Below, in pieces: positions 25,446 to 33,353 of a DNA stretch of 45,750 nucleotides. A model generated the notes under the pieces. The model was not told the DNA's origin and ran no database searches. It saw nothing but the letters and a program-made list of their open reading frames with translations. Origin of the DNA: Treponema sp. Lineage in GTDB: Bacteria; Spirochaetota; Spirochaetia; Treponematales; Treponemataceae. The first letter of the stretch is position 1. Each line of letters begins with the position of its first letter. The position numbers were made by a program, and so were the translations under genes. The stretch lies in the NCBI GenBank assembly GCA_017470085.1, contig JAFUFE010000095.1:1-45750 (forward strand), given 5' to 3'.

Positions 25446-27218
25446 GTGCAAAAAGCGGTGTGCATGCGGCAAGCAGTTTTTCTTTCTCTGCTGATAAGCG
25501 GTGCGGCGCCACTTTTTGCGCACATTGCAGATGAGATTGCAGTAAAGACAACGATTACTGTCAACCAAGACACAGTTGTGTTTTCGCTCGACATATCTTC
25601 AGGCATTCTGTTTAGTACGGCGTTTTTGAAAATGCTCGACCCCGATCACGACAAAATTTTTGCGCCCAACGACCAGCGAGCGTTTTCTGACTTTGTGCAG
25701 AATACGTTCTGTATTTTAGTCAACGGAGACGCTGTTGCTGCAACACCGATAGGTTTTTCCGCTTCAGCATGGGATTTTTTTGCAGCAGGCATTTCGACAA
25801 TCATCCTCGACTATGAAGTGCCGCTCGCTGTACCGGAAACAGGAGAAACATCGGTGAACTACCTTATCAGCCTGTATCCCGAAGTTGCCATTTATACGCT
25901 GTTCATTAAAAACGATGCTTCTGAAACAGTGCTGATTACTGATGAAACGCGCAATGAGTTTTTGCAAGATGAAGTAACGCTCCGCATAACCGGCGATCCG
26001 GTGCTGATTGCAGCTGCTGCTGATCAAACGTGCGCGCAAACAGTTGATATGCCAACAGCGCCGCTGCCAAAAGAAAAAAAAACGTTGGTGCGTCATGTAA
26101 CCGATTTCGTACGCAGCGGATTTGAAATAACCGGTATTTTGGCATCTGTGCAAAATACGGCGTTAGACCGATCTGCGCTGTATCTCATGCTGGCGCTTGC
26201 AGTCATCGTAGGATTTTTTCATGCGTTCACACCGGGGCACGGCAAGGCGCTCGTCGGCGCATTTTTGATTGCCAATCAGGGAACGCTCGTTCACGCATTT
26301 TTTCTTGGATTGGTCATTACGCTTTCACATACAGCGAGTATTTATATTTTTGGCCTGCTAACGTCGACAGCAGCGGTGTTTTTTCTGCCCGGCGAATTCA
26401 TTCCGCTTTTATCTGTTGGCTGCGGAGTGTGTATCGTCATACTGGGATTATACGGATTTATCCGTCGGCTTTTAGGAAAAGAAATTGATCACGCGCACTT
26501 GATTCCGAATTTGCAGGTACTCAAAAAAAATATGGTCAACATTTTGATTGACGGCAGCGCCGCAGCCGCCAATGAAGCGCTGCTCATTGCATCAGAAGAT
26601 GCATACATACAAAACGTGCTGCACGCTGCGGGTGCAGCAGATTTTAACTTGTGTTCGCCGGGATGCAGCGCGCACAGGATGATGCCTGCACGTATCCGTC
26701 AGCGGCAGAACTCAGAATTTTTCAAATACGCGGTAAAGACTGGCGCGATAGATGGCGTTGTAACGGCATCGGAAAAGACGCGCCGCCATCTTGGAAAACT
26801 TGCAGACAAGACGCATGTCGCACACTGTAATGCAGTTACTGAAAAACCACTGGATTTTTTATTCCGTACGCTTGATACGTTTTCCCATCGGGGAGACATC
26901 GTCATGCCTGAAAGTACGCTTTCCTGGCGACGCGTCATTTCATTGGGCATTGCGGGAGGCATCGTTCCCTGTCCTGACGCGCTCGCGGTGTTGCTGGTAG
27001 CAGTTGCTGCTGGAAAAATTTATCTAGGGATGGGAATCATCGTGCTGTTCAGTATGGGACTTGCATTCGCATTGATTGCAATCGGTACAATCATCGTGCT
27101 CACCAAACGAGTTATGGCACGGCAAAAAAAACTTGCAGCTATCATGAATGTCGTGCCGTACGTCAGCTCGCTGTTCGTCAGTTTTTTAGGGCTCCTGATG
27201 ATTCGCAGTGCCGTTTAG
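25446..27218 (+). CDS. NicO-type nickel/cobalt transporter with periplasmic domain and a large insert
   Basis: 590 residues, GTG start directly after the previous stop. A signal-like N-terminus (VFLSLLISGAAPLFAH) is followed by about 200 residues that look exported (ISSGILFS, LDPDHDKIFAPNDQRAF). The first membrane part has FFHAFTPGHGKALVGAF near residue 258, the NicO/RcnA hallmark with metal-binding histidines, and ITLSHTASIYIFGLL. Residues about 341-495 form a soluble insert between membrane segments instead of the short His-rich loop usual here; it includes two cysteines in NLCSPGCSAH. GGIVPCPDALAVLLVA near 507 begins the second membrane half. It probably moves Ni or Co across the inner membrane; the direction is not shown by sequence. 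Confidence 0.85.
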   Translation: MQKAVCMRQAVFLSLLISGAAPLFAHIADEIAVKTTITVNQDTVVFSLDISSGILFSTAFLKMLDPDHDKIFAPNDQRAFSDFVQNTFCILVNGDAVAATPIGFSASAWDFFAAGISTIILDYEVPLAVPETGETSVNYLISLYPEVAIYTLFIKNDASETVLITDETRNEFLQDEVTLRITGDPVLIAAAADQTCAQTVDMPTAPLPKEKKTLVRHVTDFVRSGFEITGILASVQNTALDRSALYLMLALAVIVGFFHAFTPGHGKALVGAFLIANQGTLVHAFFLGLVITLSHTASIYIFGLLTSTAAVFFLPGEFIPLLSVGCGVCIVILGLYGFIRRLLGKEIDHAHLIPNLQVLKKNMVNILIDGSAAAANEALLIASEDAYIQNVLHAAGAADFNLCSPGCSAHRMMPARIRQRQNSEFFKYAVKTGAIDGVVTASEKTRRHLGKLADKTHVAHCNAVTEKPLDFLFRTLDTFSHRGDIVMPESTLSWRRVISLGIAGGIVPCPDALAVLLVAVAAGKIYLGMGIIVLFSMGLAFALIAIGTIIVLTKRVMARQKKLAAIMNVVPYVSSLFVSFLGLLMIRSAV

Positions 27219-27272
27219 CGATGCAGAAAAACCAGTGCACAACTGCTGGTGTGCGACTGTTGTAGAAAGCAT

Positions 27273-27298
27273 ATAAAAAGTACGTCCGTACTTTTTAT
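27273..27298 (+). terminator. Hairpin terminator candidate between the transporter and the CooC-like gene
   Basis: ATAAAAAGTAC (27273-27283) and GTACTTTTTAT (27288-27298) pair around a GTCC loop. The T-run is inside the stem arm, so it may act in both directions or only attenuate. It separates the importer genes from the CooC-like gene and binding protein. Confidence 0.5.
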
Positions 27299-27409
27299 CA
27301 TCGCGGTTTGTTCATGCGGTGCATTTACAAACTGTGATTTTGCGCACGCTGGTAACAGTTCAGCGAGCGCATACTCGGCGGTAATCGCCAAAGTATAAGG
27401 AGTCATTTT

Positions 27410-28180
27410 ATGAAAAAAATTGCAGTGTGCGGTAAAGGAGGCGTTGGAAAAACAACTTTTGCCGCGTTGCTTGCCTGCTGTCTTGCTGACAACGGAGAGG
27501 AAGTGTATGCGATTGATGCAGATGTAAATCCGACGCTCGCAGAGGCGCTCGGATTTAGTGCGGATGTTGTTTTGGGCATTACGCCGATTGTCGACATGGA
27601 AGATTTGATTGCAGAACGCACCGGTGCCAAAACCGATGAATACGGTTCATATTTTAAGACCAATCCCTATGTAAAAGACATTCCGGAAAAATTTTCACGG
27701 AAACAAGGCAACATCAATTTTTTGCTCATGGGCGCAATGAAGGGCGCTGATCAAGGCTGCGCATGCGCACAGAATGCCATGCTCCGTGCGCTCGTAACGC
27801 ACCTCATCTTAAAAGAAAAAGAAACAGTTATTATGGACATGGTAGCGGGAACAGAGCACATGGGACGCGGCACAGCAAAAGGCGTCGACATAATTTTTTT
27901 GGTGGTTGAGCCGGGCATACGCAGCATAAAAGCGGCAAAAGATATTGCCGCGATGTCTCGTGACTTGGGCATCAAAAATTGCTTTGTCATTGGAAACAAA
28001 ATTCGTTCACCAGAAGATGAAGCGTACATCAAAAATCTGATGAACGATTTTCACTTTGCCGGATTTTTCCCGCTGGGGGATGAAGTGATTGCCGCAGAAC
28101 AACAGGGAAAAGCATTGTATAACACAGCTCCCGAAATGCGGGCGGCGATACAGAGTATCGTCAGTGCATTAGCATTATAA
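27410..28180 (+). CDS. CooC-family nickel-insertion ATPase (AcsF/CooC type)
   Basis: 256 residues; AAGGAG lies 8-9 nt before the ATG. The start MKKIAVCGKGGVGKTTFA is the deviant Walker A of MinD/CooC ATPases (GKGGVGKTT). AIDADVNPTLAEALG is the switch-I region. DQGCACAQNAMLRALVTHLI contains the CxC pair that binds a metal at the CooC dimer interface. VIMDMVAGTEHMGRGTAKGVD is the Walker B/switch-II region. CooC proteins load nickel into CO dehydrogenase or acetyl-CoA synthase. No CODH or ACS gene lies in this window. The place beside a NicO transporter and a peptide/nickel importer supports a nickel role here. Confidence 0.9.
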   Translation: MKKIAVCGKGGVGKTTFAALLACCLADNGEEVYAIDADVNPTLAEALGFSADVVLGITPIVDMEDLIAERTGAKTDEYGSYFKTNPYVKDIPEKFSRKQGNINFLLMGAMKGADQGCACAQNAMLRALVTHLILKEKETVIMDMVAGTEHMGRGTAKGVDIIFLVVEPGIRSIKAAKDIAAMSRDLGIKNCFVIGNKIRSPEDEAYIKNLMNDFHFAGFFPLGDEVIAAEQQGKALYNTAPEMRAAIQSIVSALAL

Positions 28181-28225
28181 CGGAAATAATAATCGATGAG
28201 AGAATATCATCGGAAGGAGTTTTAT

Positions 28226-29857
28226 ATGAAATTGAAACACATGTTTTTAGGAGCGGCTGCCGTGCTTCTTGCAGCAAGCTGCCGCAATGAACAAGCTCGT
28301 TCTGCAAATGGCAAAGGCCCGCAAACGGCGGAAGAATTGACTATTGGCATCTACAACGATGCAGGGAGCGTTACGACGTGGGGCGGCGGTGCATACAGCC
28401 CCTGGGTGCTTGATGCGGTCTGTGAAAAACTCGCTGGCCCCAATCCGTACGGGCAAGAGCCAAAACTGATTCTCGCAGAGTACATCAAACCGATAAGCGA
28501 TGACTATACGACGTGGGAAATAAAACTGAAACCGGGCATTCGCTGGCACGATGGTACGCCGCTCACTTCGGAAGACATCAAATTTACGATCGACTACAAC
28601 CGTGAAGGACCATCGAATAACCGCTACTCGCATCACACCAGTTCCGTGCCTCGCCTTCCGGGAGAAGGCATTAAAATTATCGATGAACTGACGTTGCAAG
28701 TGACTGGCGCCTTTCCGATGCCGTACTTTGTGCGCGAACCATGCGCGGAGTTGCCGATTGTGCAGAAAGCGCAGTGGGAACACATTAAAGACCCACGCCA
28801 GTTTACCGGAAAATCAATCGGCACTGGTCCGTACAAACTTGTCGATTATCGAGTTGGCGAATACTATACACTTGAAGCAAACGACGATTACCATTTAGGA
28901 AAGCCACTCGTCAAAAAATTGAATCTCGTTGTTATCCGCGATTTTTCAACGATGTTTACCGCATTACGGAGCGGCGAAATCGATGCATCGGCGCGAAATC
29001 TCCCCCCTGAAATGATTGAAGAATGGTCGCGCCTTGATCACATTACAGTGGTTAAGACGCCGTATCTGTGGGGCGCATGCATTACACTCGACACCACCAA
29101 ACAGCCGTTTGCCGACCTTGGCTTTCGCGAAGCGTTTACCTATGCGATTAATCGCGACGAACTGTTGCAGATTGTCGGGCTCGGACACGGGCTGTCGGGC
29201 ACAAAAGGGTATCCGCATCCTTCGGCATTTCATGCCAATCCGAACAACAGTCAACCCTATGATCCGGCGCGGGCAATGGAGCTGTTCACTAGCATGGGAT
29301 ATATCGACCAAAACGGCGACGGCTTAAGAGAAATGCCCGACGGCACACCGATTGATTGGCGGCTCATCGTTGATGCCTCCGGACCACTGTATGTTCGCGC
29401 CGCAGAAATTATCACCGAACACCTTGCGGCAATCGGATTCAAATCGCACGTAGAAGCACTTGAATCTGCTGCATACAACGAAATTGTCAATATTACCGGT
29501 AACTATAACATGACTGTCAGCGAATTCGTGCCACACGGATTGTGCGACGACGACATGATGATTGTCCTGCAGTACGGCGAACAGCGCACAGACCTAGTAC
29601 CGAATCCAGAACGCGATGCTGCATTACGTGCGTGGCGCGCTGCAAACACACCGCAGTCTCGTCTACAGGCAACATACGAATTGCAGGAAATTATTAACAA
29701 AACGCCGAAGCGCGTCATGCTGTGGTACCCCGACGGATTTTTTGCATACAACAACACCAAGTATGATAACTATTCAGTCATCATGGGAGAAGGCGACATC
29801 ATCCACAAGTATTCGTTCATTCCAAATGAAGCACGAAAAGGGTATGTGCTTGAGTAG
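28226..29857 (+). CDS. Peptide/nickel-type ABC importer, substrate-binding lipoprotein
   Basis: 543 residues from the ATG at 28226, chosen for its AAGGAG 6-7 nt upstream; the frame is open 10 codons further. The signal peptide ends LLAASC, a lipobox. SBP_5 features are LKPGIRWHDGTPLTSEDIKFTI near residue 105, GTGPYKLVDY, and GFREAFTYAINRDELLQIVG. A loop NRYSHHTSSVPRLP near residue 135 holds two histidines and could take part in metal-chelate binding, but this is only a guess. It is the likely partner of the permease and fusion genes at 21958-25445, 46 nt behind the CooC-like gene. A strong terminator follows. Confidence 0.93.
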   Translation: MKLKHMFLGAAAVLLAASCRNEQARSANGKGPQTAEELTIGIYNDAGSVTTWGGGAYSPWVLDAVCEKLAGPNPYGQEPKLILAEYIKPISDDYTTWEIKLKPGIRWHDGTPLTSEDIKFTIDYNREGPSNNRYSHHTSSVPRLPGEGIKIIDELTLQVTGAFPMPYFVREPCAELPIVQKAQWEHIKDPRQFTGKSIGTGPYKLVDYRVGEYYTLEANDDYHLGKPLVKKLNLVVIRDFSTMFTALRSGEIDASARNLPPEMIEEWSRLDHITVVKTPYLWGACITLDTTKQPFADLGFREAFTYAINRDELLQIVGLGHGLSGTKGYPHPSAFHANPNNSQPYDPARAMELFTSMGYIDQNGDGLREMPDGTPIDWRLIVDASGPLYVRAAEIITEHLAAIGFKSHVEALESAAYNEIVNITGNYNMTVSEFVPHGLCDDDMMIVLQYGEQRTDLVPNPERDAALRAWRAANTPQSRLQATYELQEIINKTPKRVMLWYPDGFFAYNNTKYDNYSVIMGEGDIIHKYSFIPNEARKGYVLE

Positions 29858-29877
29858 CAGCGCTTTGTAGTGAACTG

Positions 29878-29909
29878 AAAATGCTCTGTACCTGGCAGAG
29901 CATTTTTTT
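29878..29909 (+). terminator. Rho-independent terminator of the nickel-type locus
   Basis: ATGCTCTG (29881-29888) and CAGAGCAT (29896-29903) pair around a 7-nt loop, with AAA before and a run of seven T at the end. Confidence 0.92.
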
Positions 29910-29994
29910 GCAATGCGGGAACGGTCATTGTACCTTAACTGCATTTTGGCACCACACCGTACAGCAAACGTGCATCATTTTTTTTAAGGCGATC

Positions 29995-30022
29995 CGGTGC
30001 TGCCGTACCAGCGGCAGCACCG
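29995..30022. repeat. 11-bp perfect hairpin in a G+C-rich intergenic block
   Basis: CGGTGCTGCCG (29995-30005) and CGGCAGCACCG (30012-30022) with a 6-nt loop. It is part of an intergenic stretch (29910-30231) with no gene, which also has a C+G-rich CTCCG-repeated segment at 30033-30090 resembling the other repeat families here. Confidence 0.6.
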
Positions 30023-30231
30023 TCGGACTCTCCGCAGCTCCGGATTTCGCCTCCGACCGGCTCCGCCGTTCTCGCTCCGCTCGCTGCTCCGATTCCTATC
30101 GCACATAAAAATCAAAATAAAACTGCACGCCCCAGTGCGCCATACAATTTAAATGTGCATAGTCTCTATACACTTTTCTGTGAAAGCATGCTATCATATT
30201 GGAAAACAACACCATACCATATGGAGGCACT

Positions 30232-30609
30232 ATGACAAAAGTATACTGTTACGACCGATGCAGTACCTGTAAAAAAGCGCTTGCATGGCTTGATGCGCAC
30301 GGTATTGAATATGAATCTATCGACATAAAAAGCAAACACCCGAATGAAAAAACATTGCGTGCACTGCACAAAAAATCTGGACTTGAACTGCGCAAATTTT
30401 TCAACACAAGCGGCATGCTCTACCGGGAAAAATCGCTTGCAAAAAAGGTGCCCACCATGAGTCAAGACGAAATGTTCACGCTGCTTGCGAGCGACGGTAT
30501 GTTGGTAAAGAGGCCGCTGTTGGTAACAGACAGCGCGGTTATTCCGGGATTTAAAGCTGCCGCATGGGAGCAAGCAGTAAAAGACAAACTGACGCAGGTA
30601 AAATCGTAA
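30232..30609 (+). CDS. ArsC/Spx-family thioredoxin-fold protein
   Basis: 125 residues from the ATG with GGAGG just upstream; the frame extends 11 codons further without a ribosome binding site. YCYDRCSTCKKALAWLDAHG is the N-terminal CxxC form of the ArsC/Spx/YffB family. LRKFFNTSGMLYREKSLAKK and MLVKRPLLVTDSAVIPGFK are the conserved middle and the RP-L cis-proline region. Members are arsenate reductase-like or redox regulators. No arsenic genes are near, so the role is open. It stands between the terminator of the nickel-type locus and the paired unknown genes. Confidence 0.88.
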   Translation: MTKVYCYDRCSTCKKALAWLDAHGIEYESIDIKSKHPNEKTLRALHKKSGLELRKFFNTSGMLYREKSLAKKVPTMSQDEMFTLLASDGMLVKRPLLVTDSAVIPGFKAAAWEQAVKDKLTQVKS

Positions 30610-30729
30610 GTGTAGCGCCGTTCTATTTCTATCACACAGTAATATGAAAACTATACATAAAATATTGAGGATTATGGTAACCGGTTATCCAACTATACAA
30701 ACAAGAAAAACAATACATAAAATAACGTA

Positions 30730-30758
30730 TTGACAAAGCGGCCTATAAAAATTAGTAT
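30730..30758 (+). promoter_or_regulatory. Promoter of the paired unknown genes
   Basis: TTGACA (30730-30735), 17 nt, TAGTAT (30753-30758). The layout resembles the nickel-type promoter at 21864: a consensus -35, 17-nt spacing, and the palindrome about 14 nt after the -10. Confidence 0.55.
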
Positions 30759-30772
30759 AAGTTAATTTTTAT

Positions 30773-30786
30773 ATAGCCAAAGCTAA
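30773..30786. promoter_or_regulatory. 14-bp palindromic operator candidate, copy 3
   Basis: ATAGCCAAAGCTAA has one mismatch to TTAGC-N4-GCTAA, in the first half site. It sits in the same position relative to the promoter as copies 1 and 2. Confidence 0.5.
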
Positions 30787-30927
30787 CTTCTTGCACGCAA
30801 AACGAACAAATCGTTAAAAACGGTGTCTAACTGTCTGACGCGCATGAGTATAATACCTAGATACACTGCGCTCTATGGTGCACGGAGATATATCTTTTGT
30901 ACATACTAGTTTTTATGGGGAGCAATA

Positions 30928-31527
30928 ATGAGACCGGTATTGTTTTTACAATTCGATGGAGTTGACATGGGAACGGCCGACATGGTGAATCGGGAGGAGT
31001 TTGATTTTATTCGATGCATCAATCAATATGATTTCGATAACACTGATCTCAACCGATACGGCGGCCTTCTGATACCGATGTCGATTGACCAATATATTTT
31101 ACAGCGTAATGGGAAGCGTATACAACAATTCCTGGAAGCTGGCGGAAGAGTATTTCACAGCGGCCATATCATTCTGCCCTATCTTGCGTGTCTGTCTGAG
31201 TATAAACAGCTGGTCCCGCCGAAATGGCGCGACTTTATGGTGACGCAGCTGATGCCACATCCTGTATATGAAGGTTATAATGCATCTGAGTTAAGTATGA
31301 ATAGAGGAGTTGCCGGATTCTATTCACGCGGCAGTAATCCGCCGCCGGTGGGAGCGCGCGTCATTACGGCGATTAGAAATGGCACGGTGCCCGTTGATTG
31401 GGAATTCGATGTTGGAGATGGCATGTTGTATGTACATGCGGGAAATGATTTGTATCATTGCAGCCATGATTCGAAAACTGTTCTCCATTTGTTTCGCAAT
31501 ACGGTTCGATATTTGGGTGCTGAATAA
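30928..31527 (+). CDS. Unknown small protein, probable GATase1/flavodoxin-like fold (A of a related pair)
   Basis: 199 residues; GGGGAG lies 6 nt before the ATG. No signal peptide is visible. The order beta (PVLFLQFDGVD), YGGLLIPMSIDQY, then RIQQFLEAGGRVFHSGHI fits the alpha/beta fold of class I amidotransferase-like and ThuA-like proteins, where a strand, a loop and a helix enclose an active-site region. Later HPVYEGYNASEL and the C-terminal DGMLYVHAGNDLYHC also fit that fold. No catalytic Cys-His-Glu triad could be assigned. The protein resembles the next gene in layout and in several motifs (HP-V/L-Y/F, IRN, end strand), so they are likely distant paralogues. It is downstream of operator candidate copy 3. 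Confidence 0.7.
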   Translation: MRPVLFLQFDGVDMGTADMVNREEFDFIRCINQYDFDNTDLNRYGGLLIPMSIDQYILQRNGKRIQQFLEAGGRVFHSGHIILPYLACLSEYKQLVPPKWRDFMVTQLMPHPVYEGYNASELSMNRGVAGFYSRGSNPPPVGARVITAIRNGTVPVDWEFDVGDGMLYVHAGNDLYHCSHDSKTVLHLFRNTVRYLGAE

Positions 31528-31792
31528 AGCACAGAGTTTCAAGGTGCTGCCAGAATAGCGGCAATCAGTTTTTACCGCCATATTAGATGCGTCTTTTACT
31601 ATGGCAAAAACGACAAAGGAGCATCGGTACGCTTCTGTTATGTGAGGCGTGTATTATAAATATACCGCACCAAATGTGCAAACCGTTTTAGTATGCTAGT
31701 TCTGTATGGACGCAGCTGTTACTTTTTTAAGAGAGTGAGACAAACACTGTCATACTCGATATGGTACTTTTAATTTTGCATGAGGAGATTAT

Positions 31793-32407
31793 ATGAATAG
31801 AATTGCAGCTCTCGATAGCGGTACGCAGTATCATTTGATTTCATTGCACCGTGCGCCATTTAAAAAATATTTTCACAAAATTATTTATCTGCCAGAGTTA
31901 CAGCCAGATGACTTGAACGATGTAGACACGGTGCTTGTTACGTGCGCAAGTCCAGTCGGGCAGATTCTTGCTCACAGCGGTATTTTACTCGATTTTCTGG
32001 CACAGCATAAGACGCTGGTTGTCACCGGGCGGAACGGAGCGGAGTTGTGGTTGCCCGGCGTAGAACGCGTTGATTTGCCGTTTAATTTTTGGTGGTGGCT
32101 TGACAAGGTGCACAACAGCATTGACGTGCAAGTGTCAGACAGTGCGCATCCATTGTTTCAGTACATTACGTTTGAACATATGATATGGCACTATCATGAC
32201 GGATACCGGCTATTGCCCAACGGACACAGCGCAGTGGAACACAAAACGATTCGGAATGCGCATATCTTCCAAACTGTCGACGAATACGAAGGTGGCCGGC
32301 TAGTGTTGACGGCGCTCGATCCGTTTTTTCATCACGGGAATTTTTTTATGCCGAATGCATCCCGGTTTGGGAATGCGCTGTTGCAGTTTGTTTCAGAATT
32401 GGGATGA
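31793..32407 (+). CDS. Unknown small protein, probable GATase1/flavodoxin-like fold (B of a related pair)
   Basis: 204 residues; GAGGAG lies 6-7 nt before the ATG. No signal peptide. DVDTVLVTCASPVGQIL, LLDFLAQHKTLVVTG and HPLFQYITFEHMIWHYHDGY follow the amidotransferase-like order also seen in the preceding gene. It is rich in histidine (about 14, with HMIWHYHDGY and FFHHGNFF), which would suit metal binding. The C-terminus GGRLVLTALDPFFHHGN to ALLQFVSEL parallels the end of gene A. No catalytic triad is clear. 265 nt separate the pair, and a second weak promoter (TTCTGT-N16-TATAAA) lies in that gap, so the two may be co-transcribed or expressed separately. Confidence 0.7.
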   Translation: MNRIAALDSGTQYHLISLHRAPFKKYFHKIIYLPELQPDDLNDVDTVLVTCASPVGQILAHSGILLDFLAQHKTLVVTGRNGAELWLPGVERVDLPFNFWWWLDKVHNSIDVQVSDSAHPLFQYITFEHMIWHYHDGYRLLPNGHSAVEHKTIRNAHIFQTVDEYEGGRLVLTALDPFFHHGNFFMPNASRFGNALLQFVSELG

Positions 32408-32421
32408 TGCGACACGTTCAT

Positions 32422-32446
32422 GCCGCACAGTGCGCGTATGTGCGGC
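32422..32446 (+). terminator. Hairpin after the paired unknown genes
   Basis: GCCGCACA (32422-32429) and TGTGCGGC (32439-32446) form a perfect 8-bp stem with a 9-nt loop 15 nt after the stop; there is no T-run, so termination is uncertain. Confidence 0.4.
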
Positions 32447-32506
32447 TTCATAACGCCCGAATACTCCCTGTTTCGGAAATAATCGGCGTTCAGCTGTTTT
32501 ACTGCA

Positions 32507-32745
32507 GAACCGCATAGCCCGCGCCGGAGCCGTGCCGCCTGCGGCAGTCGTGCGCAGCACGACCGGAGCGAACAGCGGAGCGGCGGAGGCACGGTTTTCA
32601 GTGGCGACATGCTCCAACACGAAAAAAAATCGCAGCACGGTAAACGGTGGAAACGTGGCGGTTGTTCGGTGTGCGCGCCTGGTATATCGCCTCTGGCGCT
32701 GCCTGATTTTAGTACAGCTACAGGTTCCCACCAAATGCGGACAGC
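32507..32745. repeat. About 230-bp dispersed repeat, copy 2
   Basis: Second copy of the element at 21565-21799, in the same orientation and with the same internal hairpins. Its right end runs into the last codons of the minus-strand HigA-type gene: the repeat similarity continues over the GGNL end of that protein. The gap 32408-32717 holds only this repeat and the hairpin. Confidence 0.88.
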
Positions 32746-33008
32746 TCTTCAAACGCGAGAACTTCCGTGTTGTATTTTCGTTGGAGACGCATCCAGAAGT
32801 CGGCGCTTACACCGAATGTGGCTTCGATTTTTTGTGCACACGATTCGGTGATATCTGCGGTGCCGTTCAACACCGCTGCGATGTATTGTTCCGGTACATC
32901 GATACGACGGGCAAACGATTCCGGGGAAAGTTTCTGCGCCTCAAGCAATAACTTAATGTGTTTCCCCGGATGAACAATCGCATCCCGTGAAATGCCGATG
33001 CTACTCAT
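32718..33008 (-). CDS. HigA-type antitoxin / XRE-family regulator
   Basis: 96 residues. HPGKHIKLLLEAQKLSPESFARRIDVPEQYIAAVLNG is a helix-turn-helix of the HigA/VapI type, and TADITESCAQKIEATFGVSADFWMRLQRKYN is the matching C-terminal half with the conserved FW-x-x-LQ. It binds DNA and usually neutralises a HigB RNase. Its ATG lies inside the end of the upstream 60-codon gene (ATGAGTAG, 8-nt overlap), the usual coupling of such pairs. The usual HigB toxin is not there. The 3' end lies against a dispersed repeat. Confidence 0.88.
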   Translation of the reverse strand: MSSIGISRDAIVHPGKHIKLLLEAQKLSPESFARRIDVPEQYIAAVLNGTADITESCAQKIEATFGVSADFWMRLQRKYNTEVLAFEELSAFGGNL

Positions 33009-33183
33009 ACGGTGTTACCTCCGCATCAAATATATCCCACCACTCTTCGGGGGCTTCTTCTGTCATTACGCTGCACAGGTGTTCTGCTTCTCGGCGAGTT
33101 AGATTGCTCCACATGACGTCGCCATCGGTGTTAGTGACGTAGTAAGTGTTTTTGCCAGCGTCGGTTTCAATACGGTGTGCCAT
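33001..33183 (-). CDS. 60-residue unknown protein upstream of the HigA-type gene
   Basis: 60 residues starting MAHRIETDAG, ending DIFDAEVTPYE. Not recognised, and clearly not HigB, which is about 90-110 residues and basic; this one is acidic. A clean ribosome binding site is missing. A promoter on the minus strand (TTGCCG 33220-33225, 18 nt, TATTAT 33196-33201) would start transcription only about 6 nt before the ATG, so the message may be nearly leaderless. It overlaps the regulator gene by 8 nt, so the two are one unit. It may be a reduced toxin, a co-factor, or a non-toxic partner. Confidence 0.55.
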   Translation of the reverse strand: MAHRIETDAGKNTYYVTNTDGDVMWSNLTRREAEHLCSVMTEEAPEEWWDIFDAEVTPYE

Positions 33184-33353
33184 ATCGTATATGCTATAAT
33201 AGCAGAGTTTGTCTATTCGCGGCAAGAGCCAGAGTGCACGTATGGCGTACTGGCAGACGCGCGATTGAATACTGGTGAACAGTGAAACTGTTCTTGCGCT
33301 GGTGCCGCGTGGACGCTGTGCCATGCGAACGAAACATGCGTGCCCCGTATGCG

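Larger units (their letters stand above)
30610..30927. other. Regulatory gap with two promoters and operator candidate
   Basis: 318 nt without a gene. It holds the palindrome TAACCGGTTA (30678-30687), two near-copies of ATACATAAAATA (about 30652 and 30711), the promoter and operator described separately, and a second -10-like TATAAT at 30849-30854 with no good -35 box. Confidence 0.5.

Noticed and set aside
31697-31710. Fourth copy of the palindrome in front of the second unknown gene
   Set aside because: TTAGTATGCTAG near 31690 has similar half sites, but the spacing is shorter and the symmetry poor.
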